From the NCBI GenBank assembly GCA_003342895.1, contig PTFA01000319.1, forward strand, positions 1 through 64,000: a stretch of 64,000 nt of DNA, in the 5' to 3' direction. Under the pieces are notes generated by a model, which saw only the letters and a list, made by a program, of their open reading frames with translations, searched no databases and was not told where the DNA came from. The translations under genes and the position numbers were made by a program. Origin of the DNA: Casuarius casuarius. Lineage: Eukaryota; Chordata; Aves; Casuariiformes; Casuariidae. Positions 27,932 through 39,972 of this stretch are shown here, one piece after another; position 1 is the first letter of the stretch; each line of letters opens with the position of its first letter.

Positions 27932-29085
27932 GAGGAGGAAGGGACTTGCAGTTTTCTTCTTCAACAAGGTAACAAGCCATGTTGAAAAAGGAGTAGCAGT
28001 AGATATTGTATCTTTACTTTAGCAAGCCCTTTGACCTTGTCTCACACAACATTTTCACAAACAAACCAGGAAAACATGGACTAGATAAAATTATTATCAG
28101 GTGTGTGGAAAATAGTCAGAAAATTGTACTCAGTTCTTAATGGTTCATAATAGTTCATAATAGTTCTTAATGTAAGGCTGTGGAAATAGGGGTCCAGTGC
28201 TATTCAATAATTTTTTTAATTACTGGGATTATGAAACAGAAAGTATGTCTAATAAATCTGCAAAGAACACCAAGCTGACAGGGACCACAAGTATACCTGA
28301 GAACGAGATTAAAATTCAAAATGATTTTGATAAATTGGTGTCACAACTGAAGAAAATGTGGATACTTTTCAACAAGGATATATGCAAAGTATTTCTATTA
28401 GGCAAGAAAAAATCAACTGTACAAAACAGGATATGGAACAATTGACTAAGGAGTCATTTCATACAAAGGGATCAAAGGGCTTATACTGGATCACAAGTTG
28501 GACACAAGTCAGTGTCTGTACTGCTGAGAAAATAGAAAAATACTATATCATGATGTGTAAACATCCTAGCAGTTATGTGAAAGAACTCCTCCCCTTTATT
28601 CAGGTAAGGCTGTACCTGGAGTATTAGTGTCTAGCTTTGGAAAAAATTTAAAGATGTCAATCACTTGGAGAGAGTCTAAGGAAGTGCAACAAAAATGATT
28701 AGAGATCTAGAAAATAGAGCCTATGGGAAAGATCAAATGAGCAGGGGTTGTTAACCTGAAGAAGAAAAGACTAAGCAGGGATATGATAACAGTCTTTTAA
28801 GACATAAAAAGACATTGCAAAAAAAGGAAGGGAACAACCTATTCTACATGACCACAGTGACTAGAACAAGAAGTAACGGGCTTAAAATCCAGAAAAGAAA
28901 TTCAGATAAGGTATTAGGGAAAACTAAACACTGCAATAGATTCCCTTGTGGAGTTCTAAATTTTCCATCAGTGGAGGCCTTTAAGAACAGATAAGGCAAA
29001 CATCTATCAGGAATGACATAGGATCCTGCTTTGAGGTAGGAAGATGGATTAGATGACTTCTTGAGGGCTATTATATTTTGACAGA
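27932..29085 (+). mobile_element. Old, diverged CR1 LINE, 3' part (ORF2 RT to 3' end)
   Basis: Recognisable as CR1 by 'actttagcaagccctttgac' (the reverse transcriptase DFSKAFD motif, near 28017), 'accaagctgacaggg' (near 28269, after the FADDTKL region), the stretch around 'gtaaggctgtacctggagtattag' (28601) and the tail block 'tcctgctttgaggtaggaagatgg' (29031). It is full of stops and indels and clearly older than the other CR1 copies here. An AT-rich mini-repeat of gttcataatag sits inside at 28139-28182. Pseudogenic; no function expected. Confidence 0.8.
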
Positions 29086-30370
29086 AAAGGACTTAACATA
29101 GAGTAGAAAACCAAACTGAGAAGCAAAATATGCAAGTCCAAGCTGAGTTTTTGCCATAGCCAGAGTATTTCAGTACTGAAGATAACTAGTTTAAAATGAG
29201 CTTGAGTAGATCTACATTACACTTCAGGCACTTCCACTGTAGGAAAGGGTAAATCTATATAGCCTAGAAGGAGTTTAAGCTTCTAGAATGTACATCTTTT
29301 TTACACCATTAATCTTTTCAAAACATAAATATCAAACTCTGCTAGTCTCCTCTACTTGCTTAGATTTTACAGCCAATATATAATTTACATCTTTGTTCTC
29401 CTAAATTTTACACACAACAGCTGTAACTGGCTCAACTCTTTAGCCTCGTGTCTCACAATGCAGTTTCACAAACACTTTTGTAAGTAAAGTATGTAGGTTT
29501 TTTATCTATCTTTTTAGTGACTGTATACTACAATCTCATCTCTCCCCCTGATATACACTTTGTTTTTGTGTTTTTCCCCTAGCTTTTATGGTTCTAGCTG
29601 CACTGTGTATTAGGGTCAACCACATAAGCATGTGATTATTCTACCACAGTAGAATATTGTCTATCAAATCACAGAGAATAGTTCCGTACATGCAAAATTT
29701 TACTAATACGCTTTAGAAATCCTAATTGAGTAAAGAATTATGAAATTGCCTGGTTTTGAAGAGACTTTCTATAGATCAAACCTCATCTCCTTACCACCCC
29801 TGATATTAACATTCTGAAAAGCCATATACATTAGTGTTCATTAGATGTGCATTTTTTAAGCAGAGGAATGACAGGAAATCCTCAAGGGCAACAAAATCAT
29901 AGATTCGGTGAGAATAAGTTTCGATTCTTTACTTTCAGGTCTGAAAATCTTGCAAGATGCTCTTCGTCAAATTTTTTGATCTCACTGGGATCAAGAAATG
30001 CAGAGGCACTTGGAAACGAAAGATCATAAGAGAGAGAAGACTTGCTTGAAAGTTTCCAAACTTTTAAAAGGGATCAGTTTGGGTTTTTCTTATACACCTG
30101 CAACACAGAAAGCTGTAATACACACTGATCACAGGTTTGCTATACTATAAAAGAAAAGTCATCTTGAAGATGACAGTCTGCTTAGTGTATCTTAAAACAT
30201 ATAGGTGAAATATGTCAATATCTACAGCAACAGAATAGTTGCAATACAAAGCAACCGCAATTCTGATTCTGCATCTAGCAATTAGTTAAGCTCCAGCAGC
30301 ATAGCTTGAAACCTAAGTTATGCCTTGAGCACAGTTGTAAAAGCTGAATAATAAGAATATATGGATCTTA

Positions 30371-30721
<351 letters not shown>

Positions 30722-31004
30722 TTAAGGGTCATGATTCAATGAACTATGGGAATACCTGGTTATTTAATTATGCTTGAAACTTTAAACCAAGTCCTTTGGT
30801 GGCATTTCCCTCCCCCACCCCAGTACTTCTAAAATGCAACTATAAAAAGGAATATCTCCACATGACAGTTGATCTTCAATCAAATTCATTATTACACAGT
30901 GAACTTTCCCTGAAGTGACTGAGAGCACTGCATGCACCGCACCTCAGTAAAACAAAACAGGCTATGAGAGCACCAAGATAGCTGTTGATTAAAATAGTCT
31001 TTTT

Positions 31005-31016
31005 TTTTTTTTGCAC
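31005..31016. repeat. T-run
   Basis: Homopolymer of about twelve T in unique intron sequence. Confidence 0.7.
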
Positions 31017-32072
31017 ATTTTATGGTTTCTTTGTACTCATAAAAGTGATCTGCAAGCACTAATCATTTCCTGACAATATATCTGTCAAGTATTATTATTC
31101 AGAGAGTAACTGAAAAACACTAGCTATGTGACTTTGAATATCAGAAAAAAGAATTAGGAGTTTGAATAAAGGCCTGTTCAGAGGACAGCTTGTCAACTCC
31201 GCATCAGAAATCCAAACAGTTGAAACGCTGATAGTTTACTGATCTTACTGCTATACTATGCATAAATTGCAACATACATAAAAATACCAGATTAGGTTAG
31301 GTAAAATGTTAAGAATATTAGAAGGATAATGTTGTATGAAGATACTTTGAAGCTATAATTGAAATAAGACATAAATTAATTTCAAGTTTGGTGAGCAATT
31401 AGCCCATATAACAGGCATGGATACCTAGGACACATTCTCACCAACTACTGTAGACACTTCGGTTAGGTGTTTTCTACTCCTCCCAAGGAGGTATACACCT
31501 CTACTGACTATATAGAGATCTAGGCTCCTCACTTTGGTCCCCTGAATCCCATTTAGATAATATGTATACCCTCTTCAGCCTAATCTTTTAAAGAAGTGTT
31601 GCACAGGATTTAAGTACTTTGTTTTCAGTGCCTACCAAAGAGAACTAACAGGAGGCTACAAAGCATTTAACTTTCATGTATTGAAAAACTAACATAAAAA
31701 TTAAAATAGCTAAGATAATGCAACACTGCTGCAGTTTTGGCCAATGAACATTTGCAAGAAGTATCCTCAATTTTATGCAAACCACTCCTATTGCTGCCTG
31801 ATGCTGCACTTGCATAAGATGCTAACTAGAGCACATCATACTTTTACATCTCTAACCCAGTTGCGGACCTGCATAGATTGAGCTTTATTATTTCCAGGGG
31901 CAGCTCAGATTCAGCTGAGTTTATTAACTCAGGCTCAGTGATGGCATTGCTGAATCCACTAGATCTCTCATCTCTGCACCTCTCAGTTACCAGCATTCCC
32001 AAAATTCCCAATTCCTTTTGGCAAAGTGCCTTTCCCAAGTGGTCTTCATGCTCTTGTTCGGTGCTGCATATT

Positions 32073-32507
32073 CACTGACAAGGTCTCCCAGGCCTCTGTG
32101 CTTAGGGAAAGGATTCAAGGAGGAGGAGAACTACCAGCAGTAAATGATAATTGAGTCAGGGATTACTTGAGAGAACTTGACCCACACAAGTCCATGGGAC
32201 AAGATGGGCTGCATCCAAGAGTGTTGAGAGAACTGGCTAATGTCCTCTCTATCATCTTTGAAAAGTCATGGAGACCAGGGAAAATCCCCAACGACTGGAA
32301 GAAAGTAAATATCGTACTTATCTTCAAAAACAGTCAAAAGGACAATCTGGAGAAGTATAGGGCTGGGCAGTCTCAGTTCAGTCCCTGGGAAAATCATGGA
32401 GTGAGACCTCTTGAAACACATCTCTGGGCACGTGAAGGAGAAGAATGTGATTGGGAACAGTCAGCATGAATTTACCAAGGGGAAATCATGCCTGACCAAC
32501 AACATCT
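32073..32507 (+). mobile_element. CR1 LINE internal fragment (ORF2 linker and RT start)
   Basis: Runs from 'acaaggtctcccaggcctct' through a frame reading LDPHKSMGQDGLHPRVLRELA and IIFEKSWRPGKIPNDWKKVN to 'aaatcatgcctgaccaac'. This is the CR1 region just before and into the reverse transcriptase domain. It matches 34870-35302 of the same window almost base for base, with scattered differences. Both ends are truncated: no EN upstream, no RT core or 3' tail downstream. It abuts an ORF1 piece at 32507. Pseudogenic. Confidence 0.85.
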
Positions 32508-32970
32508 AATGCCTGGCAACACATCTAAGGCTCCTCCTCCATCTCTGGTTCCACAGTTACAGAACAGGTACGCTTCCCTGGGAACAGGTGAGGAAGATTC
32601 CCATTCAGGGAAGGTGTCAGAGCCAGCTAGGCCTCAACCAAGTGTCCGCACAAAGAAGAAAAAGATGATAGTTATTGGAGACTCTCCTGCAGGGAATGGA
32701 GGCACCAGTCTGCCAACCTGACCTGATGTCTTGGGAAGTTTGCTGCTTACCAGGCGCTTAGATCTGGGATGTTGCAGAGAGACTGCAGAGGCTTGTCTGA
32801 CCCTTGGACTATTATTTCTGGCTGCTCATCCGTGCATGCACCAACGATACTGCCAGGGAAGACCCTGAGTGTATCAAGAGTGACTACACAGCTCTAAGGG
32901 TGAGGATGACAGGCATGGGGGCCCAGGTGGTGTTTCCCTGAATCCTGCATGTGAAGGGGAAATGCTTAAG
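32508..32970 (+). mobile_element. CR1 LINE ORF1 fragment
   Basis: Reads QLQNRYASLGTGEEDSHSG, then RTKKKKMIVIGDSPAGNGGT. These are the CR1 ORF1 segments before and at the start of the esterase-like domain (IGDS). It continues 'gcccaggtggtgtttccctg' to 'gtgaaggggaaatgcttaag', which lines up with the minus-strand CR1 at about 51950 (its complement 'gtgaagaggaagggcttgag'). Frame is broken. The CR1 match stops at 32970, where a different sequence begins. Confidence 0.8.
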
Positions 32971-33484
32971 TGTTGCATGGTGCCTCAGATGTCTTTTACC
33001 CTGTGTAATAGAGGGCCTTCCATTTCCAGTTCTGTAGCCTGCCTTTCACTCTCAGCTCTGTAACCCTTCATCTACACACCCCGAGGCTGCTGTGGCAGTG
33101 CCCTTACCCTGATGACCCAAGTGCTCTTATCCTCACAGCCTTGCACTGCCAGATTCTGAACCACTGTCTGTCATGTCAGCTTTCTTGTGGAAAGTGGTTG
33201 CCACTGATGTGTGAATCACCCTTTTCTTCCTCTACTCCTCATTCTTCACCTTGTAGCTTCTAGTCTATAACTCCATACTAAGATTTCTTCATCCTTCCCT
33301 TTGTAGCTTTTAGTTTATAACTTCAGAGCCTAGTAGATAACATAGTCAATAATAGTCATTTACATGCCCAATAAATATACACCTGCATAAAATCAAGTGT
33401 TCTCCAATCAGCATTAATAGCATCATAAGGAGGAACAACCAATCTCTTTTCGCTCTCTCTTTCTTTCTCTCTCTCTCGGGGAAA
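32971..33484 (+). mobile_element. Non-CR1 insert inside the CR1, LTR-like
   Basis: About 514 bases that do not match CR1 but lie between CR1 ORF1 (ending 32970) and the CR1 sequence 'gaacatctttgccaac' (from about 33485). It starts TG (tgttgcatgg), holds a polyadenylation signal aataaa (33370) about 110 bases before its right end, and ends in a CT-rich stretch. That layout suits a solo LTR. No matching TSD is proven (ggggaaa occurs near both edges, at 32956 and 33478), and about 120 bases of CR1 are missing at the junction. An unrelated filler sequence is the alternative. Confidence 0.45.
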
Positions 33485-36484
33485 GAACATCTTTGCCAAC
33501 ATGCTGACCGACCTGGTGAGGAGAGCTTTAAACTATGAATGTCAGGGGTGGGAGATTACAATGCACAGTTAAGTGAAGAAATGGTGAATGGGGTAGAAAG
33601 CAAAGGGTGCAGGGCAACAGATGCAAGAGAGACCTCAGGAATGATAAAACAGAGTGAAAGGAGGCCCACCTCAAGTATATGTACACGAATGCATGCAGCC
33701 TGGGAAAGAAGCAGGAGAAATTAGAGCTCCACATGTGGACACAGAACTATGACATCATTGGAATAACTGAGACGTGGTGGGAGGGTTCACGTGACTGGAG
33801 CTCTGTGATGGATGGATACAGGCTCTTTAGGAAAGACAGGCAGGAAAGATTGGGAGGAGGGTGCCCTCTATGTGAAGGAGCAGCTCAAATGTATGGAGCT
33901 CTTCTATGGAATGGGCAACAGGATGGTTGAGAGCTTGTAGGTCAGGATCAGAGAAGAGGCCAGTAAGGGTAACCTCATGGTGGGAGTTTGTCACAGGCCA
34001 CCCGATCAGGATGAGAAAGCAGACAAAGTCTTCTTTAAAAAACTTGAAGAAGTCTCCAGATCTCAGGCCCTGGTTCTTGGACGGGGGTGGGTGGGGGGCT
34101 TGAATTGCCTTGACATCTGCTGGAAGGGCAACACAGAGAGATGCAAACAATCCAGGAGGTTTCTAGAGGGTGCCAGGGATAACTTCTTGATACAGGTACT
34201 AGATGTGTCAACCAGGGGTGACGCTCTCCTGGATCTGCTACTTGTGAACAATGAAGAACTACTGAGGGCTGTGATAATCAATGGCAGCTTTGGCTGTAGT
34301 GACCATGAAATAGTGGAGTTCAAGAGCCTGAGGGAAGTGCGGAAGGAAAGAAGCAGAGTACGGACCTTGGACTTCAGGAGAGCAAACTTTGGCTTATTCA
34401 GGAAACTGGTAGGTGGGATCACATGGGAGTCAGCTCTGAAGGGCAAAGGAGATCAGGAAAGCTGGCAGGCCTTTAAGGACAACCTCCTCCAAGCGCTATC
34501 AAGATCCATCCTGATACTCAGAAAAACAAGCAGATATATCAGGAGACTGGCTTGGCTGAACAGGGCTGAACTTACAACTGAGCTCCAATGCAAAAAGGAC
34601 GCATGCAGGAGGTGGAAGTAAGGACAGGCTATAAAGGAGGAATTTTAAAACATTGCCCGGGCATGCAGGGATGGTGATAGGAAAGCCAAAGTTCACGTAA
34701 AGTTGATGCTTGCAAGGGACATCAAGGGCAAGAAGAAGAGCTTCTACAGCTTCACTGGTAGTTAAAGGCTGAACAAGGAAAATGGGGGACCATTGCTGAA
34801 TGGAGTGGGTGATTTAGTGACAGCGGACACATATAAGATTGAGGTACTCAATGCCCTCTTTACCTCAGTCTTCACCAACAAGGTCTTCCAGGCCTCTGTG
34901 CTTAGAAAAAGTGTTTAAGGAGAACTACCAGCAGTAAATGATGGTTGAGTCAGGATTATTTGAGAACTTGACCCATACAAGTCCAAGGGACCTGATGGAA
35001 TGCAACTGAAGATACTGAGCAAGCTGGCTGATGTCACTGTGAGGCCACTCTCTATCATCTTTGAAAAGTCATGGAGATTGGGGGAGGTCCCTGACAACTG
35101 GAGAAAGATGATGCACTCAATCCCCCAAAAGACCAAAAGGGCAATCTGGGGAAGTACAGGCCAGTCAGTCTCACTTCAGTCCCTGGGAAAATCATGGAGT
35201 GAGTCCTCTTGAAACACATTTCTGGGCACGTGAAGGAGAAGAATGTGACTGGGAACAGTCAGCATGGATTTTCCAAGGGGAAATCATACCTGACCAACCT
35301 GATTGCCTTCCATGAAAAAATGACTGGATTTGCGGGTGAGGGGAGAACAGTGGATGTCATTTGCCTTGACTTTAGCAAGGCTTTTGACACTGTCTCCCAC
35401 AGTATTCTTGTATCCAAGTAAGGAAGTTATGGTCTGGATGGATGGACAACTAGATGAGTAAAAAAATGGTTGGATGATCAGGATCAGAAGGTAGTGGTTA
35501 ATGGGTTGTACTCTACCTGGAGGTTGGTAACAAGTAGAGTCTATCCTGGGACCTGTCCTGTTTAACATCTTTATCAATGACCTGGAGGAGGAGATGGAAG
35601 GCACTATCATCAAGTTTGCAGATGACACCAAGCTGGAGGGTCCAGTCGATATGCTTGACAGCAGGGCTGCCATCCAGAGGGACCTAGATAGGTCGGAGGA
35701 GTGGGCCGACAGGAGCCTCATGAAATTCAACAAGGACAAATGCCAAGTTCTGCACATGGGAAGGAAGAACCCCTGGCAATGATACAGGCGGGGACTGACA
35801 GGCTGGGGAGCAGCTCTGCTGAAATGGCCCTGGGGGGTCTTGGCAGACAGCAAGCTGAACATGAGCCAGCACTGTGCCCTGGCAGCAGAGAAGGCCAACA
35901 GCATCCTGGGCTGCGTTAACAGGAGCATAGCCAGTAGATCAAGGGAAGTGATCATCCTCCCCTACTCAGCACTCATTAGACCACATCTAGAATACTGCAT
36001 CCAGATTTGGGTCCCCCAATAAAGGAAAGACATTGATAAACTGGGGTGAGTTCAACGGAGGGCCACCCGGATGGTCAGGGGCTGGAGCACGTGCCCTGTG
36101 AGAAGAGGCTGAGGGAAATGGGCTTGTTCAGCCTGGAGAAGAGAAGGCTTGGGGGGGGGGGGACCTAATAGCAGCCTTCCAATATATATAAGGAGGTTAC
36201 CGAGAAGATGGAGTCAGGCTCTTCAAAGCGGTACATGATAGGAGCCCGAGAGAGACAACGGACATAATTTGAAAGAAGAGAGGTTCAGACTGGATATGAG
36301 GAAAAACTTTTTCACCATAAGAACATTCAGGGAGTGGAACAGGTTGCCTAGAGAGGTTGTGCAGTCTCCATCCTGGATAAATGCCCTGAGTAACCTGGTC
36401 TGACCTCATAGCTGATCCTGCTTTGAGCAGGAGGTAGGACTAGCGACCTCCTGAGGTCCCTTTCAACCTGAATTATTCTATGAT
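33485..36484 (+). mobile_element. CR1 LINE, near-complete ORF2 and 3' end, decayed
   Basis: Order of CR1 ORF2 landmarks: endonuclease start (YTNACSLGKKQEKLELH near 33680; IIGITETWW near 33755), endonuclease end (LDLLLVNNEELLR, GCSDHEIVEF near 34230-34320), linker (FRRANFGLFRKLVGG), reverse transcriptase (CLDFSKAFDTVSHSIL near 35365; [12 protein letters not shown] near 35606; [14 protein letters not shown] near 35725) and 3' UTR. The tail ends 'attattctatgatctg' at about 36482. Several frameshifts and stops separate the blocks, so no protein can be made. A G12 run at 36151 sits in the 3' UTR. CR1 elements copy themselves by target-primed reverse transcription; this copy is dead. Confidence 0.92.
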
Positions 36485-37575
36485 CTGATTTCTAAATCTA
36501 GATGAATAGAAAAATGCAAGACATGCAACTTGACTATGCAGGTCCAACTAGATTCCAGAAGCAATGATATCCTATCCCTCTTTACCTCATAATGGGGAAC
36601 TGACTGTATAGACTTCAGTTTGTATAGTAGACTTTCATAGCCCCCCTTTTAAACAATGTATTCATTCAAACTGGACACCCAAGTGGTTCAGTTTATTGAC
36701 AAACCTGCCAACTGGCATGAAATGAAGATCTGCAATCAGACAAGGCCCAAATGAAATCTATTTTTCTATTATTTAGTAAAGAACTTTAACAAACTATATG
36801 ATGCCCAAAAAATTGCATCTTGAAAGTATTTATTTTTTCACCAATGAACATGCTTGTATTTGAAAAGTACAGATTGAAAAACTAAGCTAGTATATTTTAG
36901 TTGCTGTTTTTTGAAAGGAAAGTGCATAACGGAAAATTAAAGACACTCTCAATTAAGATGAGAAATAAGAGACAAATAGGCATTTGTTTTTTTCAAAAGA
37001 TTCTATTCAAATCCTTTTTATGTCTGGGAAACCTCTAGTCTCAGCTTCCAATGTCTTAGCAAGAAATATATTTACGAAAGAGATCTACCTCATTTTATTG
37101 CAACTAACAAAGTAGTTATATTCACAGTATCCTCAATGAGGGCTAAAGCCTAGAAACAAAGAAGCCGTATGCCACAAATGCTTATATGTGAGCAAAGAAT
37201 GTATGCATTGGTAAAATTAGGGCCTGAAACTTTCAATTTCAAAAAGCACACAATATTGCTGACCTTTGAAAAGTTATCTCATTCTTTCTAAATTACAACT
37301 ATAGCTGTCCTTATGAAAAAAAACAACTTAAACCCACTGACTTTTAGCTCAAATGCTGTATTGCCATTTTAGTTTCAAGAATAAAAATTAAACTAGCACA
37401 ACTAGAGCATCAGCTCCCATTTTGGTGGAAGGCCTAGAATTCCACTTTAATGGTAGTTTTTAGAGTAAGAATCTTTATTTAGGGTAAAAATAGCATTAAA
37501 AATAATTTCTAAGTTTTCCTTTTTATTTATCAGTTTTAACAGGAAAAGTAACACTTGTTGAAGCACACTATTAAG

Positions 37576-37815
37576 CAATGCTGAAATAGCTATGCATAGG
37601 ACATTGAACCAGTCACTTCTTGGTCTGGATTTTCTCTACTCTTGCTTAGCATGTGACCAAAGAACCAGAAGTGCCTTTATTTGCAGTAAGTAGAAGAGTA
37701 GGATGGTGTGAGATTTGGGGCTACCCACAGTTTTTTTACAGCAAATAACTATCGTTTCACTGGTGCCCTGGAAAGAGTAGGGAAAATATTATTTTATCAT
37801 TCTCAGTTTAGAGGA
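37576..37815 (+). repeat. Left arm of a 240-base inverted repeat
   Basis: Begins caatgctgaaatagctatgc and ends ctcagtttagagga. Its reverse complement recurs at 39731-39972 with roughly a dozen substitutions and a few small indels (about 95% identity by eye). Sequence outside both ends diverges abruptly. No coding frame or known repeat family is recognised in the arm. Confidence 0.95.
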
Positions 37816-38176
37816 TACAAAATTACTTGGGATGTGCAATAGGGAAAAGAGTTATCCAGACAGAAAATTTCCACTACCCAACACATTAGTTTTCCTCCTA
37901 AACTCAGAGTGTATGTCACCAATTTTTGAATTAGCTGCAGCAAGAAGAGTAAGAACTTTAAAGTGTATTATGTTTTGTACGTTTTTTCCTCTTCCTGCTA
38001 CAGAAACTTTACATGCTGAAAAACTAGAAGGATCTGAAGAGGTGAGCTTATTCACAGTGAAAGGTGTGACTGAAATGAAGAGATTCAATCAGTCACTTCA
38101 ATACAGAGCTATTCAGAATACTGGGCAGAAATGCACAGCATACTGCATATATGCATGAATTTATTGAAACAGTATA

Positions 38177-38300
38177 TACACACACACACACACACACACA
38201 CGCACGCATACAGAAACAAGTTTTCTTTCTTGCTTTCACAAACAAGATTTGATATATATACGTATACATACACATATGCATACACATACATAGATGCACA
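38177..38300. repeat. (AC)n and compound TA/CA microsatellites
   Basis: (AC)n at about 38177-38204, then, after a short unique stretch, TA/CA dinucleotides at about 38254-38300. Confidence 0.9.
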
Positions 38301-39397
38301 CACTTCTGAACCTACCCAGAGGGCATTTTGGCAGCCAAAAACTTCCATGCTTAAGAACACCATCTTCATTGGTAGCTAATATCTAATGCCTCATTTATGA
38401 AAGAAAAACTTAAAATGCTGTAATGTCCATATCCATATTTATTCATATGCAAAAGCTACATTTAAGTATCAGTATCAACAGAATTTAAATGAGCATTCAA
38501 AACTGATATACCATTCCAATCTTTTTCTACCTTTCAAATACATAGCAAGCATTTCCTTTAATACCTTGCTATAAATCTATGTACAATAGTAATTGGCCTA
38601 CAAAGGAGAATCACTTCTTGATGCTCACTAGGAAAATCAGTTTCAGACTGGGAGAGGAATGGGGGAGACAAGCCTCAGTAGTAAATCTGAAAGATCTACC
38701 AGTGGTCATGTTGAAATTCATGTGCTCAGTCTCTGGGTGGATAAGGGTAAACAAAACAATACAGCTGAAAAGAGTAATAAATGTGGAATTAAATCAAGGG
38801 GAAGGTAACTTGCATAAAGTATACAAAATATTTGTACTGTGTCACTTTATTAAATGTGCTTAAAGAACTCATTATTTAAAGCTAGTTATGAAACAGAATA
38901 GATATAAGACTTTATGTGCATATGCCAGAGCAATGTACAGTGGGGCAGGATGTAGTCATCCAGAACACCTCAGACCAAAACAACTAATTTTCTGTGCTAA
39001 TGACTCTGGTAATGTCATGCTCCATTCTCTATCCATGTTCAACAGAAAATCTAAAACATGTTTTCAATATATATGGTTAGATACTGAGCAAGGTGCGGCT
39101 ATTCTGTACATTATCACTGCTGGAATACAGGCCAACAGGTACTGTGATTATGAGACAATCACCTCAGTGCAGAGACTTATTTGGTGACAGAATGTTTGCA
39201 AAACCACTTTTCTATGAGTATGCTTTCATGGACCCTTTAAGAAGTTTCTACCCTTGTCTTTTTCATACAGAAATATTTTTTAAGACAGATCAGTTCATTG
39301 ACCCAGTTCACTCTGTGGCCCCACAATCACTTGTAGGCACAATTAAAGATGCAGTGCAGAGTTAGGAACTCTAAGCTAGCATAGCCCCTGAGAAAGA

Positions 39398-39427
39398 GTA
39401 CAATTCCATGGGTATATGGAATTGTAC
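39398..39427. repeat. Perfect hairpin, 12-base arms, 6-base loop
   Basis: gtacaattccat, loop gggtat, atggaattgtac. No T-run follows and the host is eukaryotic, so it is not a terminator. It lies inside the loop of the larger inverted repeat. Confidence 0.85.
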
Positions 39428-39730
39428 GTTCACTCTTGTCACTGATGACAGTATGAGGACAAGGCCAGGAAAAGCAGCATCCTTAACTGCTGGCTCAGTC
39501 TCTTCTGGCTTCTCTTAATTATGTTAAAGGTGTGGCACACAGCCAGCACAAGTCAGGGAGAACGAAGACCATTCTTACAACATCCTCTTTCTTAATAGAG
39601 TTTTTTGCTCTGTAGGTACATCTCAGGATCTTTGTCAAAGAACATTTCTAACCTAAAAAACAACCACATGACAGCTTCCTGCTGAACCAACCTGCTCTCT
39701 TGCCTATTTTTTTGGAACTGCTCACTTGTC

Positions 39731-39972
39731 TCCTCTAAACTGAGAATGATAAAATTATATTTTCCCTACTCTTTCCAGGGCACCAGTGACATGATAGTTA
39801 TTTGCTGTAAAAAACTGGGTAGCCCCAAATCTCACACTGCCCTGCTCTTCCGCTTACTGCAAATAAAGGCACTTCTGGTTCTTTGGTCACATGCTAAGCA
39901 AGAGTAGAAAAAAAAAAAAACAGACCAAGAAGTGACTGTTTCAATGTCCTATGCATAGCTATTTCAGCATTG
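39731..39972 (-). repeat. Right arm of a 240-base inverted repeat
   Basis: Reverse-complement copy of 37576-37815. The main length difference is an A13 run (39908-39920) in place of a gattttct stretch in the left arm. Most other differences are transitions, several clustered around 39848-39860. Confidence 0.95.

Larger units (their letters stand above)
37816..39730. other. 1.9 kb loop between the inverted-repeat arms
   Basis: Holds (AC)n and TA/CA microsatellites at 38177-38300 and a 12-base-arm hairpin at 39398-39427. Open frames of up to 108 codons occur (for example 37832-38158, plus), but none resembles a transposase or any family I know, and the base composition is like surrounding intron. 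No function is assigned. Confidence 0.6.

Noticed and set aside
33977..34621. 214-codon plus-strand frame as a host gene
   Set aside because: It is the CR1 ORF2 endonuclease end and linker; the element is broken on both sides.
35284..35955. 223-codon minus-strand frame
   Set aside because: Antisense to the CR1 reverse transcriptase; no family match.
37832..39365. Frames of 60-108 codons in the inverted-repeat loop as a transposase or cargo gene
   Set aside because: No recognisable motif, AT-rich random-looking composition, and part overlaps microsatellites.
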